From SURF-21 sp964529285 (lineage in GTDB: Bacteria > Actinomycetota > Geothermincolia > Geothermincolales > RBG-13-55-18): a stretch of DNA of 64,000 nt. The notes beneath the pieces are model-generated. The model was not told the origin of the DNA. It made no database searches and worked only from the letters and a program-made list of their open reading frames with translations. The position numbers and the translations under genes are program-made. Shown in pieces: positions 1 through 7,673 of the stretch; the first letter of the stretch is position 1; each line of letters begins with the position of its first letter. The stretch lies in NCBI GenBank assembly GCA_964529285.1, contig CAZGWK010000002.1, positions 99,328-163,327 of the forward strand. Direction: 5' to 3'.

Positions 1-913
1 CCTCGGCCGCGGCGGGCGGATTGAGGCCCCCGGCCACGATCAGCCCTACCCGGTCCTTGCCCGAAGGCACCTCCATGAAAGGCTGGCTCGGCCTTCCGAG
101 CAAGACCATTTCGCCGAGACGGGACCGTTTCATCTCTGCGAGCAGGTCCATGGCTTCAGCGAGTGCCGATGCAGGTATGAGGCGGAAAGAAGCACAGACG
201 AGGCCGTTCCCCCTGGTAGCGGCGGCGTGTACGTTGGTCATCTTGCCCTTGATAAAGATCTCTATAGGGTCAAGGGTGGAGCCCGCGTAACTGATTATCT
301 CGGTGAAGCGGCGTGGTTTATTGCCCTCGATCTCGAGAAGACCGCCGAAACTGGATTCCACGGGGATGCCGTGGCGTAGAAAAACCGAGTTGAGGGTAAC
401 ACTGCATACCGTTCCCCAGCCAGCATGATCGGCAGGGATCTCCAGGCCCCCCACCCTCTCGCCGGGCCCCGCTCGCAGCACCAGGTCCGAGAGGCAAAGG
501 CCGGAATCGAAAGCGGGGCGCATGGCCTCCACGGCCGCGGCTTCGTCTTGCAGCGGGAAGAAAGTCAGGTTGACTACCAGCGTACCCCGGCGCGAAGGAA
601 GATCGAAATCGGCCTGGCAAGCGAGATCGTCGATGCGCGAGTTGACGAAACCGACGCGGTCGACCGCGAGGGCGCTCTCTATCTCATCGCGCCCGTGTTG
701 CGTGAGCACGCGCCCGCTTCTCCCCTCCAGGCGGGTGAAACCCTTTTCGTCCAGGTGCATGAGGTGATACCTGACGGTCCTCTCGCTCAGGTCCACCCCG
801 CGCAGGGCCAGTTCCCTGGATATGGCGCGGGCACCCAGCGGCTCTCCCGCCTCCTGCAGGATCTCCAGGATGGCGAGGGTCTTTCTCTCGAGCATGGTAT
901 CGTTGTAAGCCAT
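1..913 (-). CDS. nrpR: NrpR-like nitrogen repressor (partial, runs off the window edge)
   Basis: I translated this frame directly; it is open from ATG at 913 down to base 1, about 304 codons, and its C-terminus lies outside the window. Residues about 8-80 form a winged helix-turn-helix (LERKTLAILEIL, then SERTVRYHLMHL and the wing). From about residue 85 comes an NrpR/DUF128-type ligand domain (DRVGFVNSRIDDLA, then GTLVVNLTFF). In methanogenic archaea NrpR represses nif, glnK-amt and glnA and is released by 2-oxoglutarate; that role is transferred here by family and context. It is divergent from the glutamate synthase operon. A second ATG lies at 895, but 913 keeps the full helix. A possible AGGAG ribosome site lies about 13 bases upstream. 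A generic helix-turn-helix regulator of another DUF128 type is the alternative. Confidence 0.8.
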   Translation of the reverse strand, partial: MAYNDTMLERKTLAILEILQEAGEPLGARAISRELALRGVDLSERTVRYHLMHLDEKGFTRLEGRSGRVLTQHGRDEIESALAVDRVGFVNSRIDDLACQADFDLPSRRGTLVVNLTFFPLQDEAAAVEAMRPAFDSGLCLSDLVLRAGPGERVGGLEIPADHAGWGTVCSVTLNSVFLRHGIPVESSFGGLLEIEGNKPRRFTEIISYAGSTLDPIEIFIKGKMTNVHAAATRGNGLVCASFRLIPASALAEAMDLLAEMKRSRLGEMVLLGRPSQPFMEVPSGKDRVGLIVAGGLNPPAAAE

Positions 914-1068
914 AACGGTAATAATTCTCCTAATTTATCATTGACAATATAACATATAATGGGTTTAATAGGCAATAGGCCACCTACAGCCGATAAGAGT
1001 ATCGAGATAGGAGGCCGTTAGTCAAAATCGCGTCTGCGATGTTTATCTGGATGGAACGGGTGAACCCC
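914..1068. promoter_or_regulatory. Divergent promoter region nrpR / glutamate synthase operon
   Basis: This AT-rich stretch separates two divergent genes and must carry both promoters. A 14-bp inverted repeat, CGATA-n4-TATCG, at 991-1004 lies just before a GGAGG at 1010-1014 and is a candidate operator. No GGAA-n6-TTCC site like the methanococcal NrpR operator is visible. The assignment is inference. Confidence 0.4.
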
Positions 1069-1506
1069 ATGAGAAGGATAATACCGCGAGAGGAATACTG
1101 CATCGGATGCCGCCTGTGCGAGATCCACTGCATCGTCGAGCACTCTTTGAGCAAGAATATAATCAAGGCGTTTAAAAAGGAGAGACGCCCCATGAAGCGG
1201 GTCGAGGTGGAGGAAAACGGGCATGTCTCCTTCGCTCTGCAATGCCGGCACTGCGACGATGCGCCGTGCATTACGGCGTGTCTCTCCGGGGCCATGCAGA
1301 GGGACCCGGAGACCGGAGTGGTCACCAACGACCCGGAACGGTGCGTGGGATGCTGGACTTGTATCCTGGTCTGCCCATTCGGGGCGGTTCGCCGCGACGA
1401 GCCCGGCGGCAAGGTAGTGGGTAAGTGTGACCTCTGCCCCGATCTGGATATTCCCGCCTGCGTAGCCAACTGCCCCAACGAAGCACTGGTCCTGGTGGAG
1501 GAATAG
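1069..1506 (+). CDS. 4Fe-4S ferredoxin, HycB/CooF-like electron-transfer subunit
   Basis: This 145-residue protein has four cysteine clusters typical of polyferredoxins in the DMSO-reductase-B/HycB/CooF family: CIGCRLCEIHC, CRHCDDAPCITAC, CVGCWTCILVCP and CDLCPDLDIPACVANCP. The family normally carries several [4Fe-4S] clusters and shuttles electrons between a flavoprotein and a catalytic subunit. It is first in a tight run with the FAD oxidoreductase (3-bp gap) and the glutamate synthase subunits, so it likely feeds electrons to glutamate synthesis. The start is uncertain: in-frame ATGs lie at 1039, 1051 and 1069, and none has a well-spaced Shine-Dalgarno (the GGAGG at 1010-1014 is too far from all). 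I chose 1069 because conserved sequence begins there. Confidence 0.85.
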   Translation: MRRIIPREEYCIGCRLCEIHCIVEHSLSKNIIKAFKKERRPMKRVEVEENGHVSFALQCRHCDDAPCITACLSGAMQRDPETGVVTNDPERCVGCWTCILVCPFGAVRRDEPGGKVVGKCDLCPDLDIPACVANCPNEALVLVEE

Positions 1507-1509
1507 AAG

Positions 1510-2817
1510 ATGGAGACATACGACTACGCCATCATCGGCAATTCGGCGGCGGCAATCAACGCGGTCGATGCCATCCGTCAGCTGGACGGCGAGGGCAGCA
1601 TCGGTCTCTTCTGCGAAGAGAAGTACCGCTGCTATTCGCGCCCGCTCATCTCCTACCTCGTGGCCGGAGACATCAAGACCGGGGGGATGTATTATCGGCC
1701 TGCTAAATATTACCATAAAATGAAGGTAGACTTCCACGCCGGCCAGCGCGTCGTCTCCATCTCGCCGTCGAAAAGGACTCTGACCACTGCGAACAGGGAG
1801 AAGGCGGGATGGAGGAGGCTTCTGCTGGCAACCGGTTTTATCCCCTTTATACCTGCCATAGACGGTCTTGAGGAAGCTGCGTATGTCACCTTCGTCTCCT
1901 GGGACGATGCCAAGCGCATGATCAGGCTTACTGCGAAAAAGGCGAGCGCCCTGGTGATCGGTGCCGGCCTCATAGGCATGAAGGCGGCGGAAGCGCTGCA
2001 CGCCCGGGGGGCCGAGGTTACGGTGGTCGAGAAGATGGACCGGGTCCTGCCTCTCGCGCTCGACGAGCGGGCTTCCGGCCTGGTGGCGGAACGCTGCCGC
2101 GACGCACGTATCGAAGTCATCACCGGAATCGGCGTCACGCAGCTGCGCGGCCGTGGCGGGAACAGGGGCACGGCGATACTGGAGGACGGCGCGGAAGTCG
2201 ATTACGATCTCCTGGTGATGGCCGTGGGAGTGAGGCCGCGTACCGAACTGGCAGCTGCCGCCGGGCTGCCGTGTGCAGGCGGGATAGAGGTCGACGAGCA
2301 CCAGCGCATCTTGAACCTCGATATCTATGCCGCGGGGGACGCCGTCAGGGCGATGGACGTAGTGTTGGGGGAGCCTTCGATCAATGCACTGTGGCCGGTC
2401 GCGGCGCTGCAGGGTAGGTATGCCGGCATGAACATGGCAGGCGGCGAGGTTCCGTATCCCGGGTGCAACGCGATGAACGCGGTGGAATTCTTCGGCCTGC
2501 CGGTGCTCTCCGCGGGCATCGTTAACCCTCCCGCCGAGGGATACAAGGTCATAACGCGCCGCGATGAAAGCGGTTACCGCAAGGTGGTTCTGCGGGGAGA
2601 CATACTGGTAGGCATGCTTATGGCCGGGAGGATAGAGCGCGCCGGGATCCTCACCAGCCTCATCCAGGAGAGAGCAAACGTAAGAAGAGTGAAGAACTCA
2701 CTCCTCGACGAGGGGTTCGGCCATATCCACCTGCCGCGCGCGGTGAGGAAAGGGCGCATCGAGGGTGCGATGGCCGGTCTCGGGCCCACGCGCAGCGGCG
2801 ACAAAGAGGGGGGTTGA
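1510..2817 (+). CDS. FAD/NAD(P)-dependent oxidoreductase of the glutamate synthase cluster
   Basis: This 435-residue protein is of the pyridine nucleotide-disulfide oxidoreductase class. The FAD-binding segment starts at YAIIGNSAAAINAV (glycine-poor for a Rossmann loop, as in the nitrite-reductase/rubredoxin-reductase-like group). An internal NAD(P) site, VIGAGLIGMKAAEAL, lies near residue 150, and the FAD-closing motif IYAAGDAV near residue 277. It probably passes electrons from NAD(P)H through the upstream Fe-S protein to the ferredoxin-type glutamate synthase, replacing the usual GltD subunit. It lies 3 bp after the Fe-S gene, and the next gene starts 4 bp after its stop. The electron donor is not readable from sequence. 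Confidence 0.85.
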   Translation: METYDYAIIGNSAAAINAVDAIRQLDGEGSIGLFCEEKYRCYSRPLISYLVAGDIKTGGMYYRPAKYYHKMKVDFHAGQRVVSISPSKRTLTTANREKAGWRRLLLATGFIPFIPAIDGLEEAAYVTFVSWDDAKRMIRLTAKKASALVIGAGLIGMKAAEALHARGAEVTVVEKMDRVLPLALDERASGLVAERCRDARIEVITGIGVTQLRGRGGNRGTAILEDGAEVDYDLLVMAVGVRPRTELAAAAGLPCAGGIEVDEHQRILNLDIYAAGDAVRAMDVVLGEPSINALWPVAALQGRYAGMNMAGGEVPYPGCNAMNAVEFFGLPVLSAGIVNPPAEGYKVITRRDESGYRKVVLRGDILVGMLMAGRIERAGILTSLIQERANVRRVKNSLLDEGFGHIHLPRAVRKGRIEGAMAGLGPTRSGDKEGG

Positions 2818-2821
2818 AGCG

Positions 2822-3994
2822 ATGCTGAGGGGTGTGCGCTTCCGGGATGACAAGGACTTCTCCGGCTGCTCCATATTCGGCATGATGAACGCGAGGGGAG
2901 TGAGGTTCACGGGCTCGCCCATGCTCACCGCCATCGCCAACATGAGGGATCGCAGTAACGGCCTGGGCGGAGGCTTCGCCGCCTACGGTATCTATCCCCA
3001 GTACGCCGAACTTTACTGTTTTCACCTGATGTACAGCGACGAGGCGGGGAAGCGAGACGCCGAGGAGTTCCTGAAGGCGAATTTCTGCGTGGAACAGGCC
3101 GAGGTGATCCCAACCTCACCGTGCGAGGGGGTCGGCGAAGCCCCGCTGCTGTGGCGTTATTTCCTCCAGCTGCGCGATGACCCGGCCCAGGATTGCCACT
3201 TGCGGGACCGGGATGATTTCGTGGTGCAGGCGGTTATGCATATCAATGCGAACATCGACGGCGCCTTCACCTTCTCCAGCGGTAAGAACATGGGCGTTTT
3301 CAAGGGGGTCGGTTTCCCGGAGGACGTCGGGCGCTTCTTCCGCCTGCACGAGTACGAAGGCTACATCTGGGTGGCACACGGCAGGTTTCCCACCAATACC
3401 CAGGGGTGGTGGGGCGGCGCGCATCCGTTTAATATCCTGGACTGGTCGGTGGTGCATAACGGGGAGATATCGTCATACGGTATCAACCAGCGCTACCTGG
3501 AGATGTACGGTTACAACTGTACCCTGTTCACCGACACGGAGGTCATCACTTACGCGGTGGACCTCCTGGTAAGGCGGCACGGCCTCTCCATCGAGGATAT
3601 GGCGAAGGTGCTGGCGGCTCCGCTGTGGGCGGATATCGACCGCATGCCGCTTGTGGAGAGAGAACTGCATACGGCCTTGCGGCAGACCTACGGCTCGCTG
3701 CTGCTCAACGGGCCCTTCAGCATCATCGTTTCCAACCTCTCCCAGATGATAGGGCTCACGGACCGCATCAGGCTGCGGCCGCTCGTGGCGGCGCGCAACG
3801 GCGATTGGATGTACCTTTCATCCGAGGAGGCGCCCATGCATCTCGTGGATGATGCGCTGGAGGATACCTGGATCCCGTCGGGCGGAGAAGCGATAATCTT
3901 CGAGCTCGGGAGCGCCGGCGCCGAGGCCGAGATGACGACCGGAAGCAAGAAGATTCTGAGCGGCGCGGTACCGGCCTGCAGGCCTGGAGGTTGA
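2822..3994 (+). CDS. Glutamate synthase, class II glutamine amidotransferase subunit (GltB1-type)
   Basis: This 390-residue protein is the stand-alone N-terminal domain of glutamate synthase, which hydrolyses glutamine to release ammonia. The segment SGCSIFGMMN places the predicted N-terminal nucleophile at Cys16, so a 15-residue propeptide would be removed as in other Ntn amidotransferases. MRDRSNGLGGGFAAYGIYP and GRFPTNTQGWWGGAHPFN are class II glutaminase motifs. The start at 2822 follows a purine-rich GAGGGGGG site; an upstream in-frame ATG at 2765 lies inside the previous gene and is less likely. Splitting GltB into separate domains is the arrangement of archaea and some anaerobic bacteria. 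Confidence 0.9.
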   Translation: MLRGVRFRDDKDFSGCSIFGMMNARGVRFTGSPMLTAIANMRDRSNGLGGGFAAYGIYPQYAELYCFHLMYSDEAGKRDAEEFLKANFCVEQAEVIPTSPCEGVGEAPLLWRYFLQLRDDPAQDCHLRDRDDFVVQAVMHINANIDGAFTFSSGKNMGVFKGVGFPEDVGRFFRLHEYEGYIWVAHGRFPTNTQGWWGGAHPFNILDWSVVHNGEISSYGINQRYLEMYGYNCTLFTDTEVITYAVDLLVRRHGLSIEDMAKVLAAPLWADIDRMPLVERELHTALRQTYGSLLLNGPFSIIVSNLSQMIGLTDRIRLRPLVAARNGDWMYLSSEEAPMHLVDDALEDTWIPSGGEAIIFELGSAGAEAEMTTGSKKILSGAVPACRPGG

Positions 3995-3998
3995 TGCA

Positions 3999-5510
3999 TT
4001 GAAGAGCTATACCATCCCGCGGTTCCTGGTGGACAGGGACGACCAACGCTGCATACGTTGCGAGGTATGCGTGCGCCAGTGCGCGAACGGCGTCCACTTC
4101 TACGATGAGGAGGAAGACGAGGTATACGTAGACGAGGACAAGTGCGTAGGCTGCCTGCGCTGCGTCACCCTATGCCCCACCAACGCACTGGTGGTACGCG
4201 AGAACCCGACCCAGGTTCCCACCAACGCCAACTGGACCCGGGAAGTGATGCAGAATATAAACAGGCAGGCGGAGACGGGCGGCGTCCTGCTCACCGGCAT
4301 GGGCTGCGACAAGGAATACCGCAATTACTGGGACCACATCACCCTGGATGCCAGCCAGGTTACAAACCCCTCCATCGACCCCCTGCGCGAGCCCATGGAG
4401 CTGCGCACCTTCCTGGGAGCAAAACCTGATGCACTGGAGATCGCGGGCGGGAAAGGGAAGCCCTCCCTCGAGACCCGGCTCTCACCTCAATTGCGCGTGG
4501 AGATCCCCGTCATGTTCTCCGCGCTGTCCTACGGAGCCATCAGCTACAATACGTGCGAGTGCCTGGCGCGGGCGGCCGCCGAGCTGGGTACCTTCTACAA
4601 CACGGGAGAGGGAGGGCTCCACAGGGATCTGTATCGATACCGCGAACATACCATCTGCCAGGTGGCATCGGGCCGTTTCGGGGTGCACGCCGATTACCTG
4701 GAAGCGGCCGCGGCGCTGGAGATAAAAATAGGGCAGGGCGCAAAGCCGGGTATCGGAGGCCACCTGCCGGGGGAAAAGGTCAGCGCCGAGATCTCGCGTA
4801 CCCGCATGATCCCCAAGGGCACGGATGCCCTTTCGCCCGCTCCCCATCACGATATCTATTCCATCGAGGACCTCGCTCAGCTTATCTACGCGCTCAAGGA
4901 GGCCACCCACTGGGAAAAACCGGTATCGGTAAAGATAGCGGCGGTCCATAACTCGGCTGCCATCGCCTCGGGCATGGTGCGGGCCGGCGCCGACATCATC
5001 GCCCTGGACGGCATAAGGGGCGGCACGGGAGCGGCGCCATCCATGATACGGGACAACGTGGGTATCCCGGTGGAACTGGCCCTGGCGGCGGTCGACGACC
5101 GGCTGCGCGAGGAAGGCATCCGCAACCGCGCGAGCGTCGTTATCGCCGGGGGCATACGTTCCTCGTCCGACGTGGTCAAAGCCATAGCCCTGGGCGCCGA
5201 CGCGGTGTACATAGGCACCGCGGCACTGATCGCCCTGGGGTGCCACGTGTGTCAGAGATGCTACACGGGAAGATGCAACTGGGGTATAGCGACCCAGGAC
5301 CCCTATCTTACCAAGAGGCTCAATCCCGACGTGGGGACCAGGCGGCTGGTCAACCTGCTCACGGGATGGTCCCACGAGATCATGGAGATACTGGGAGGGA
5401 TGGGCATCAACGCCATCGAAAGCCTGCGCGGAAACCGCTTGCGCCTGCGCGGCGTGGGCCTGAACCAGGAGGAACTGGATATTTTAGGTATCAAACACGC
5501 AGGCGCCTGA
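3999..5510 (+). CDS. Glutamate synthase FMN domain with N-terminal ferredoxin domain (GltB2-type)
   Basis: This 503-residue protein starts at TTG 3999, eight bases after GGAGG, and 4 bp after the amidotransferase stop. Residues about 10-65 hold two [4Fe-4S] motifs (CIRCEVCVRQCANG and CVGCLRCVTLCP). The rest is the FMN-binding glutamate synthase barrel, with phosphate-binding DGIRGGTGAAPS and a late cysteine cluster (CHVCQRCYTGRCNWG) that fits the 3Fe-4S site. It converts 2-oxoglutarate and ammonia to glutamate using reduced ferredoxin or the upstream electron chain. A perfect 14-bp hairpin covers its last codons and stop. Confidence 0.92.
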   Translation: MKSYTIPRFLVDRDDQRCIRCEVCVRQCANGVHFYDEEEDEVYVDEDKCVGCLRCVTLCPTNALVVRENPTQVPTNANWTREVMQNINRQAETGGVLLTGMGCDKEYRNYWDHITLDASQVTNPSIDPLREPMELRTFLGAKPDALEIAGGKGKPSLETRLSPQLRVEIPVMFSALSYGAISYNTCECLARAAAELGTFYNTGEGGLHRDLYRYREHTICQVASGRFGVHADYLEAAAALEIKIGQGAKPGIGGHLPGEKVSAEISRTRMIPKGTDALSPAPHHDIYSIEDLAQLIYALKEATHWEKPVSVKIAAVHNSAAIASGMVRAGADIIALDGIRGGTGAAPSMIRDNVGIPVELALAAVDDRLREEGIRNRASVVIAGGIRSSSDVVKAIALGADAVYIGTAALIALGCHVCQRCYTGRCNWGIATQDPYLTKRLNPDVGTRRLVNLLTGWSHEIMEILGGMGINAIESLRGNRLRLRGVGLNQEELDILGIKHAGA

Positions 5511-5525
5511 AAGGCGCCTGCGTGT
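5495..5525 (+). terminator. Hairpin spanning the gltB2 stop codon
   Basis: The 14-bp arms at 5495-5508 and 5512-5525 are perfectly complementary with a 3-nt loop (GAA). The stem includes the last codons, and the TGA at 5508-5510 starts at its top. No U-run follows, so it may be an mRNA 3'-end protector or attenuator rather than a classical terminator. Confidence 0.55.
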
Positions 5526-5844
5526 CACGAGGAGCGAAGCGACTTGGTGACCTCGATCGAGAAGGACGTTTCGGGCGATAAATGGGCTCGTGTTTGGTGT
5601 AACGGGAAAGTTAACCCGGTGGTTATATGTTCTATAAGGAGGGTGAGAGCGGGCGGAAGATGCGGGCGCTGCGAGAGCGCTCAAGGGACTGCGCCAGTCG
5701 TACGAAACACTGTAAGTAACCTTGTTTACGGAACCGAAGAAGCGGGAGTAGAGTCAAATCAGGGACATGCGAAGGAAAAACCGTTCAGGTGGAGAAGATA
5801 GCAAAGGAATATAGAGTAAGGCGAGCAAAGAGGGTGAGTCGTTT
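5511..5844 (+). other. 334-bp leader between gltB2 and gltB3 with several stem-loops
   Basis: No convincing protein is encoded here. After the stop-codon hairpin, there are stem-loops at 5664-5682 (7 bp, one G-T pair) and 5687-5699 (GACTG/CAGTC, perfect), and a weaker one around 5712-5729. The stretch is unusually long for an otherwise tight gene run. It could hold a promoter plus a structured 5' leader for gltB3. I do not recognise it as a known riboswitch class. Confidence 0.4.
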
Positions 5845-6642
5845 ATGAAGATCGAAGTTGATCACCATGCCGGTCTGCCCGGTGTCTTTGAGCGCAAGAA
5901 CGGCAGCGTAGAGATTAACGCCAGCCAGCTCCACTACCGTGAGCTGAACAACATGATCAAGGGGGCGGCAGCCGAGGGGACCCGGGAGATAGTACTGGAT
6001 AACGTCTACGGACAGCGCTATATCGGCTCGGGCATACGAAAATCCGTGAACATCGTGGTGCACGGAGTTCCGGGCAATGACCTCGGCGCGTTCATGGATG
6101 GACCGAATATCGTCGTGGACCGCAACGCACAGGACGGCGTGGGAAATACCATGAACAACGGGGTTATAGTAGTACACGGCCGCGCGGGGGATATCGTCGG
6201 CATGGGTATGCGCGGTGGTAAGATCTTTATAAAGGACAGCGTCGGTTACCGGGCCGCCATCCACATGAAGGAATACCGCAAGCACCTTCCCGCGCTGGTC
6301 ATTGGAGGCGAGGCCCAGGATTTCCTGGGAGAATATATGGCGGGCGGCATAGTGATAGCGCTGGGCCTGGGAAGTGAAAAAGAAGCCGGCTTCAAGGCGC
6401 AGTACATCGGTACGGGTATGCACGGTGGCCTCATCTTCCTGCGCGGAGAGGTGGAGGAATACCAGTTGGGGAAAGAGGCGGCGGTTGCTCCCGCCGGCGA
6501 AGAGGACATCGTCCTCATGCAACCCTATATCGAGGAATACGTCGGCTATTTCGGAGGGAACGCGGAAGACATCATGAAATCGAGCTTCATGAAGCTGCGG
6601 CCGAAGTCAACCCGCCCTTTCGGGGGGTTGTACGCTTATTGA
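5845..6642 (+). CDS. Glutamate synthase GXGXG-domain subunit (GltB3-type)
   Basis: This 265-residue protein matches the C-terminal beta-helix domain of glutamate synthase. The family features NGSVEINASQLHYRELNN, GQRYIGSG and repeated turns such as GRAGDIVGMGMRGGKI are visible. The domain scaffolds the large subunit and is a separate polypeptide in split, archaeal-type enzymes. It is separated from the FMN subunit by 334 bp, so it may also be transcribed on its own. The ATG at 5845 follows AGAGGGTGAG. An intrinsic terminator lies 27 bp downstream and closes the operon. Confidence 0.88.
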   Translation: MKIEVDHHAGLPGVFERKNGSVEINASQLHYRELNNMIKGAAAEGTREIVLDNVYGQRYIGSGIRKSVNIVVHGVPGNDLGAFMDGPNIVVDRNAQDGVGNTMNNGVIVVHGRAGDIVGMGMRGGKIFIKDSVGYRAAIHMKEYRKHLPALVIGGEAQDFLGEYMAGGIVIALGLGSEKEAGFKAQYIGTGMHGGLIFLRGEVEEYQLGKEAAVAPAGEEDIVLMQPYIEEYVGYFGGNAEDIMKSSFMKLRPKSTRPFGGLYAY

Positions 6643-6668
6643 GACAAGAACGGAGAAAAGACAGAAAC

Positions 6669-6694
6669 AAAAGCCGGCGCTGGCCGGCTTTTTT
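6669..6694 (+). terminator. Rho-independent terminator after gltB3
   Basis: An 8-bp G+C-rich stem (6671-6678 with 6683-6690), a 4-nt loop and a run of six T residues from 6689 form a classical intrinsic terminator between the glutamate synthase operon and the GlnR-like gene. Confidence 0.85.
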
Positions 6695-6837
6695 ATTCCG
6701 GCAGCAGGGCGAGGAAAGGAAAACGAAGCAAAAGGGCTCGCCGGGTTTATGATAGGTATGTGGGTCCCGGCCGGAGAAGTGCCGCGCCCCGTTTGCCGGA
6801 GCCGTGGCACGTACAGCATATCTGCCCGGAGGCGATG

Positions 6838-7488
6838 ATGAAGGTATATCTCAGCTGCACGGGAGACAGGGAGGAGCTGTTCCGGGGCATCCTGGAAGCT
6901 GATTTTGCGTTGGAAACGCTGAGCGTTGACGCACGCCCGGGGCCGGTTGCGGGAGACGCGGTTCTGGTTGACCTTGCCGCGAATGCGGGTGACTGGCGCA
7001 GCCATCTCGAGGGGCTGAGAGGTGCTATGGACGATGGCGTGCGGCTGCTGGCAGTGCTGCGTTTCAAGCAGATCCGTGCGCTGGACAGCAGGGTGCAGCT
7101 AGATGACTTCGTCGCCGACGGATTCACGGGCGAAGAGATAAAGGCGCGTTTGCGCCGCATGTGCGAGCAGGAGAAAACCGCAACGGCGGCGGTTGGGGAA
7201 CTGGAGGTGGACGAAGAGCGCTACGAGGTAAGGGTGTGCGGCGCTCCCGTGGAACTGACCTTCAAGGAGTTCGAGCTGCTGCGTTTTCTCATGGCCAGGC
7301 CCGGCAAGGTCTTCACCCGGGAGATACTTCTCGAACAGGTATGGGGATACGACTACTTCGGAGGTGCGCGTACGGTTGACGTGCACATCCGCCGCATACG
7401 CTCCAAGATCGAGCGGGAAGGGCATACCTATATCCGCACCGTACGCGGCGTAGGATATATTTTTGAGCACACTTCGCACGAGCTTTAA
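6838..7488 (+). CDS. glnR: GlnR-like orphan OmpR/PhoB-family nitrogen regulator
   Basis: This 216-residue protein has a degenerate receiver (about 1-108) and an OmpR-type winged helix (about 118-212; LTFKEFELLRFLMARPGKVF and RTVDVHIRRIRSKIE). The receiver keeps one Asp at the usual strand end (AVLVDL) but lacks the N-terminal acidic pair and the conserved Lys, as in Streptomyces GlnR. Its LDDFVAD-x6-IKARLRR segment resembles GlnR more than classical receivers. No kinase is adjacent. GlnR of actinomycetes activates amtB-glnK and glnA under nitrogen limitation, and here it precedes exactly those genes, whose promoters show 11-bp direct-repeat arrays fitting this family. ATG 6838 is 5 nt after GGAGG; upstream in-frame starts lack a good site. 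Confidence 0.8.
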   Translation: MKVYLSCTGDREELFRGILEADFALETLSVDARPGPVAGDAVLVDLAANAGDWRSHLEGLRGAMDDGVRLLAVLRFKQIRALDSRVQLDDFVADGFTGEEIKARLRRMCEQEKTATAAVGELEVDEERYEVRVCGAPVELTFKEFELLRFLMARPGKVFTREILLEQVWGYDYFGGARTVDVHIRRIRSKIEREGHTYIRTVRGVGYIFEHTSHEL

Positions 7489-7560
7489 CTTTCCCGAAAC
7501 AAAGCTTTAATCGCGATTTAATACCCCGATAAAGTCCGCGAAACACGCGGCTCTTAGACT
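7485..7560 (+). promoter_or_regulatory. amt promoter with 11-bp phased GlnR-type half-sites
   Basis: Six 5-base half-sites fall at exact 11-bp steps: TTAAC 7485, GAAAC 7496, TTAAT 7507, TTAAT 7518, ATAAA 7529 and GAAAC 7540. A -10 element, TAGACT (7555-7560), follows the last one after exactly 10 bp, and no good -35 is seen. This is the geometry of PhoB/GlnR activated promoters. The actinomycete GlnR box is gTnAC-n6-GaAAC repeated. The first half-sites overlap the end of the GlnR-like gene. Confidence 0.75.
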
Positions 7561-7673
7561 CTTGCCATGGAAAGCACGCATCTCAACGTAAACGAGGAAG
7601 GTGTTTTTAAATGGTATGGGTTTTGACAAGAACAGACGGCCCGAGGGTTTGAGGAAGGGGGAGGTGATGCGCG

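Noticed and set aside
425..952. Plus-strand open frame opposite the NrpR-like gene
   Set aside because: It is antisense to clear winged-helix and NrpR-type motifs on the minus strand and lacks any family features.
941..960. TTGACA and TATAAT close together upstream of the ferredoxin gene
   Set aside because: The two boxes are only 8 bp apart, not about 17, so they do not form one sigma-70 promoter.
5599..5626. GTAAC/GTTAAC/GTTAT as a further GlnR array upstream of gltB3
   Set aside because: The spacings are 11 and then 12 bp with no -10 at the fixed 10-bp distance, so they do not match the two convincing arrays.
5640..5760. Possible glnA/glutamine riboswitch because of AACCGAAGAAGCG-like text
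   Set aside because: The conserved core and pairing of that class are not present, and only a short stretch resembles it.
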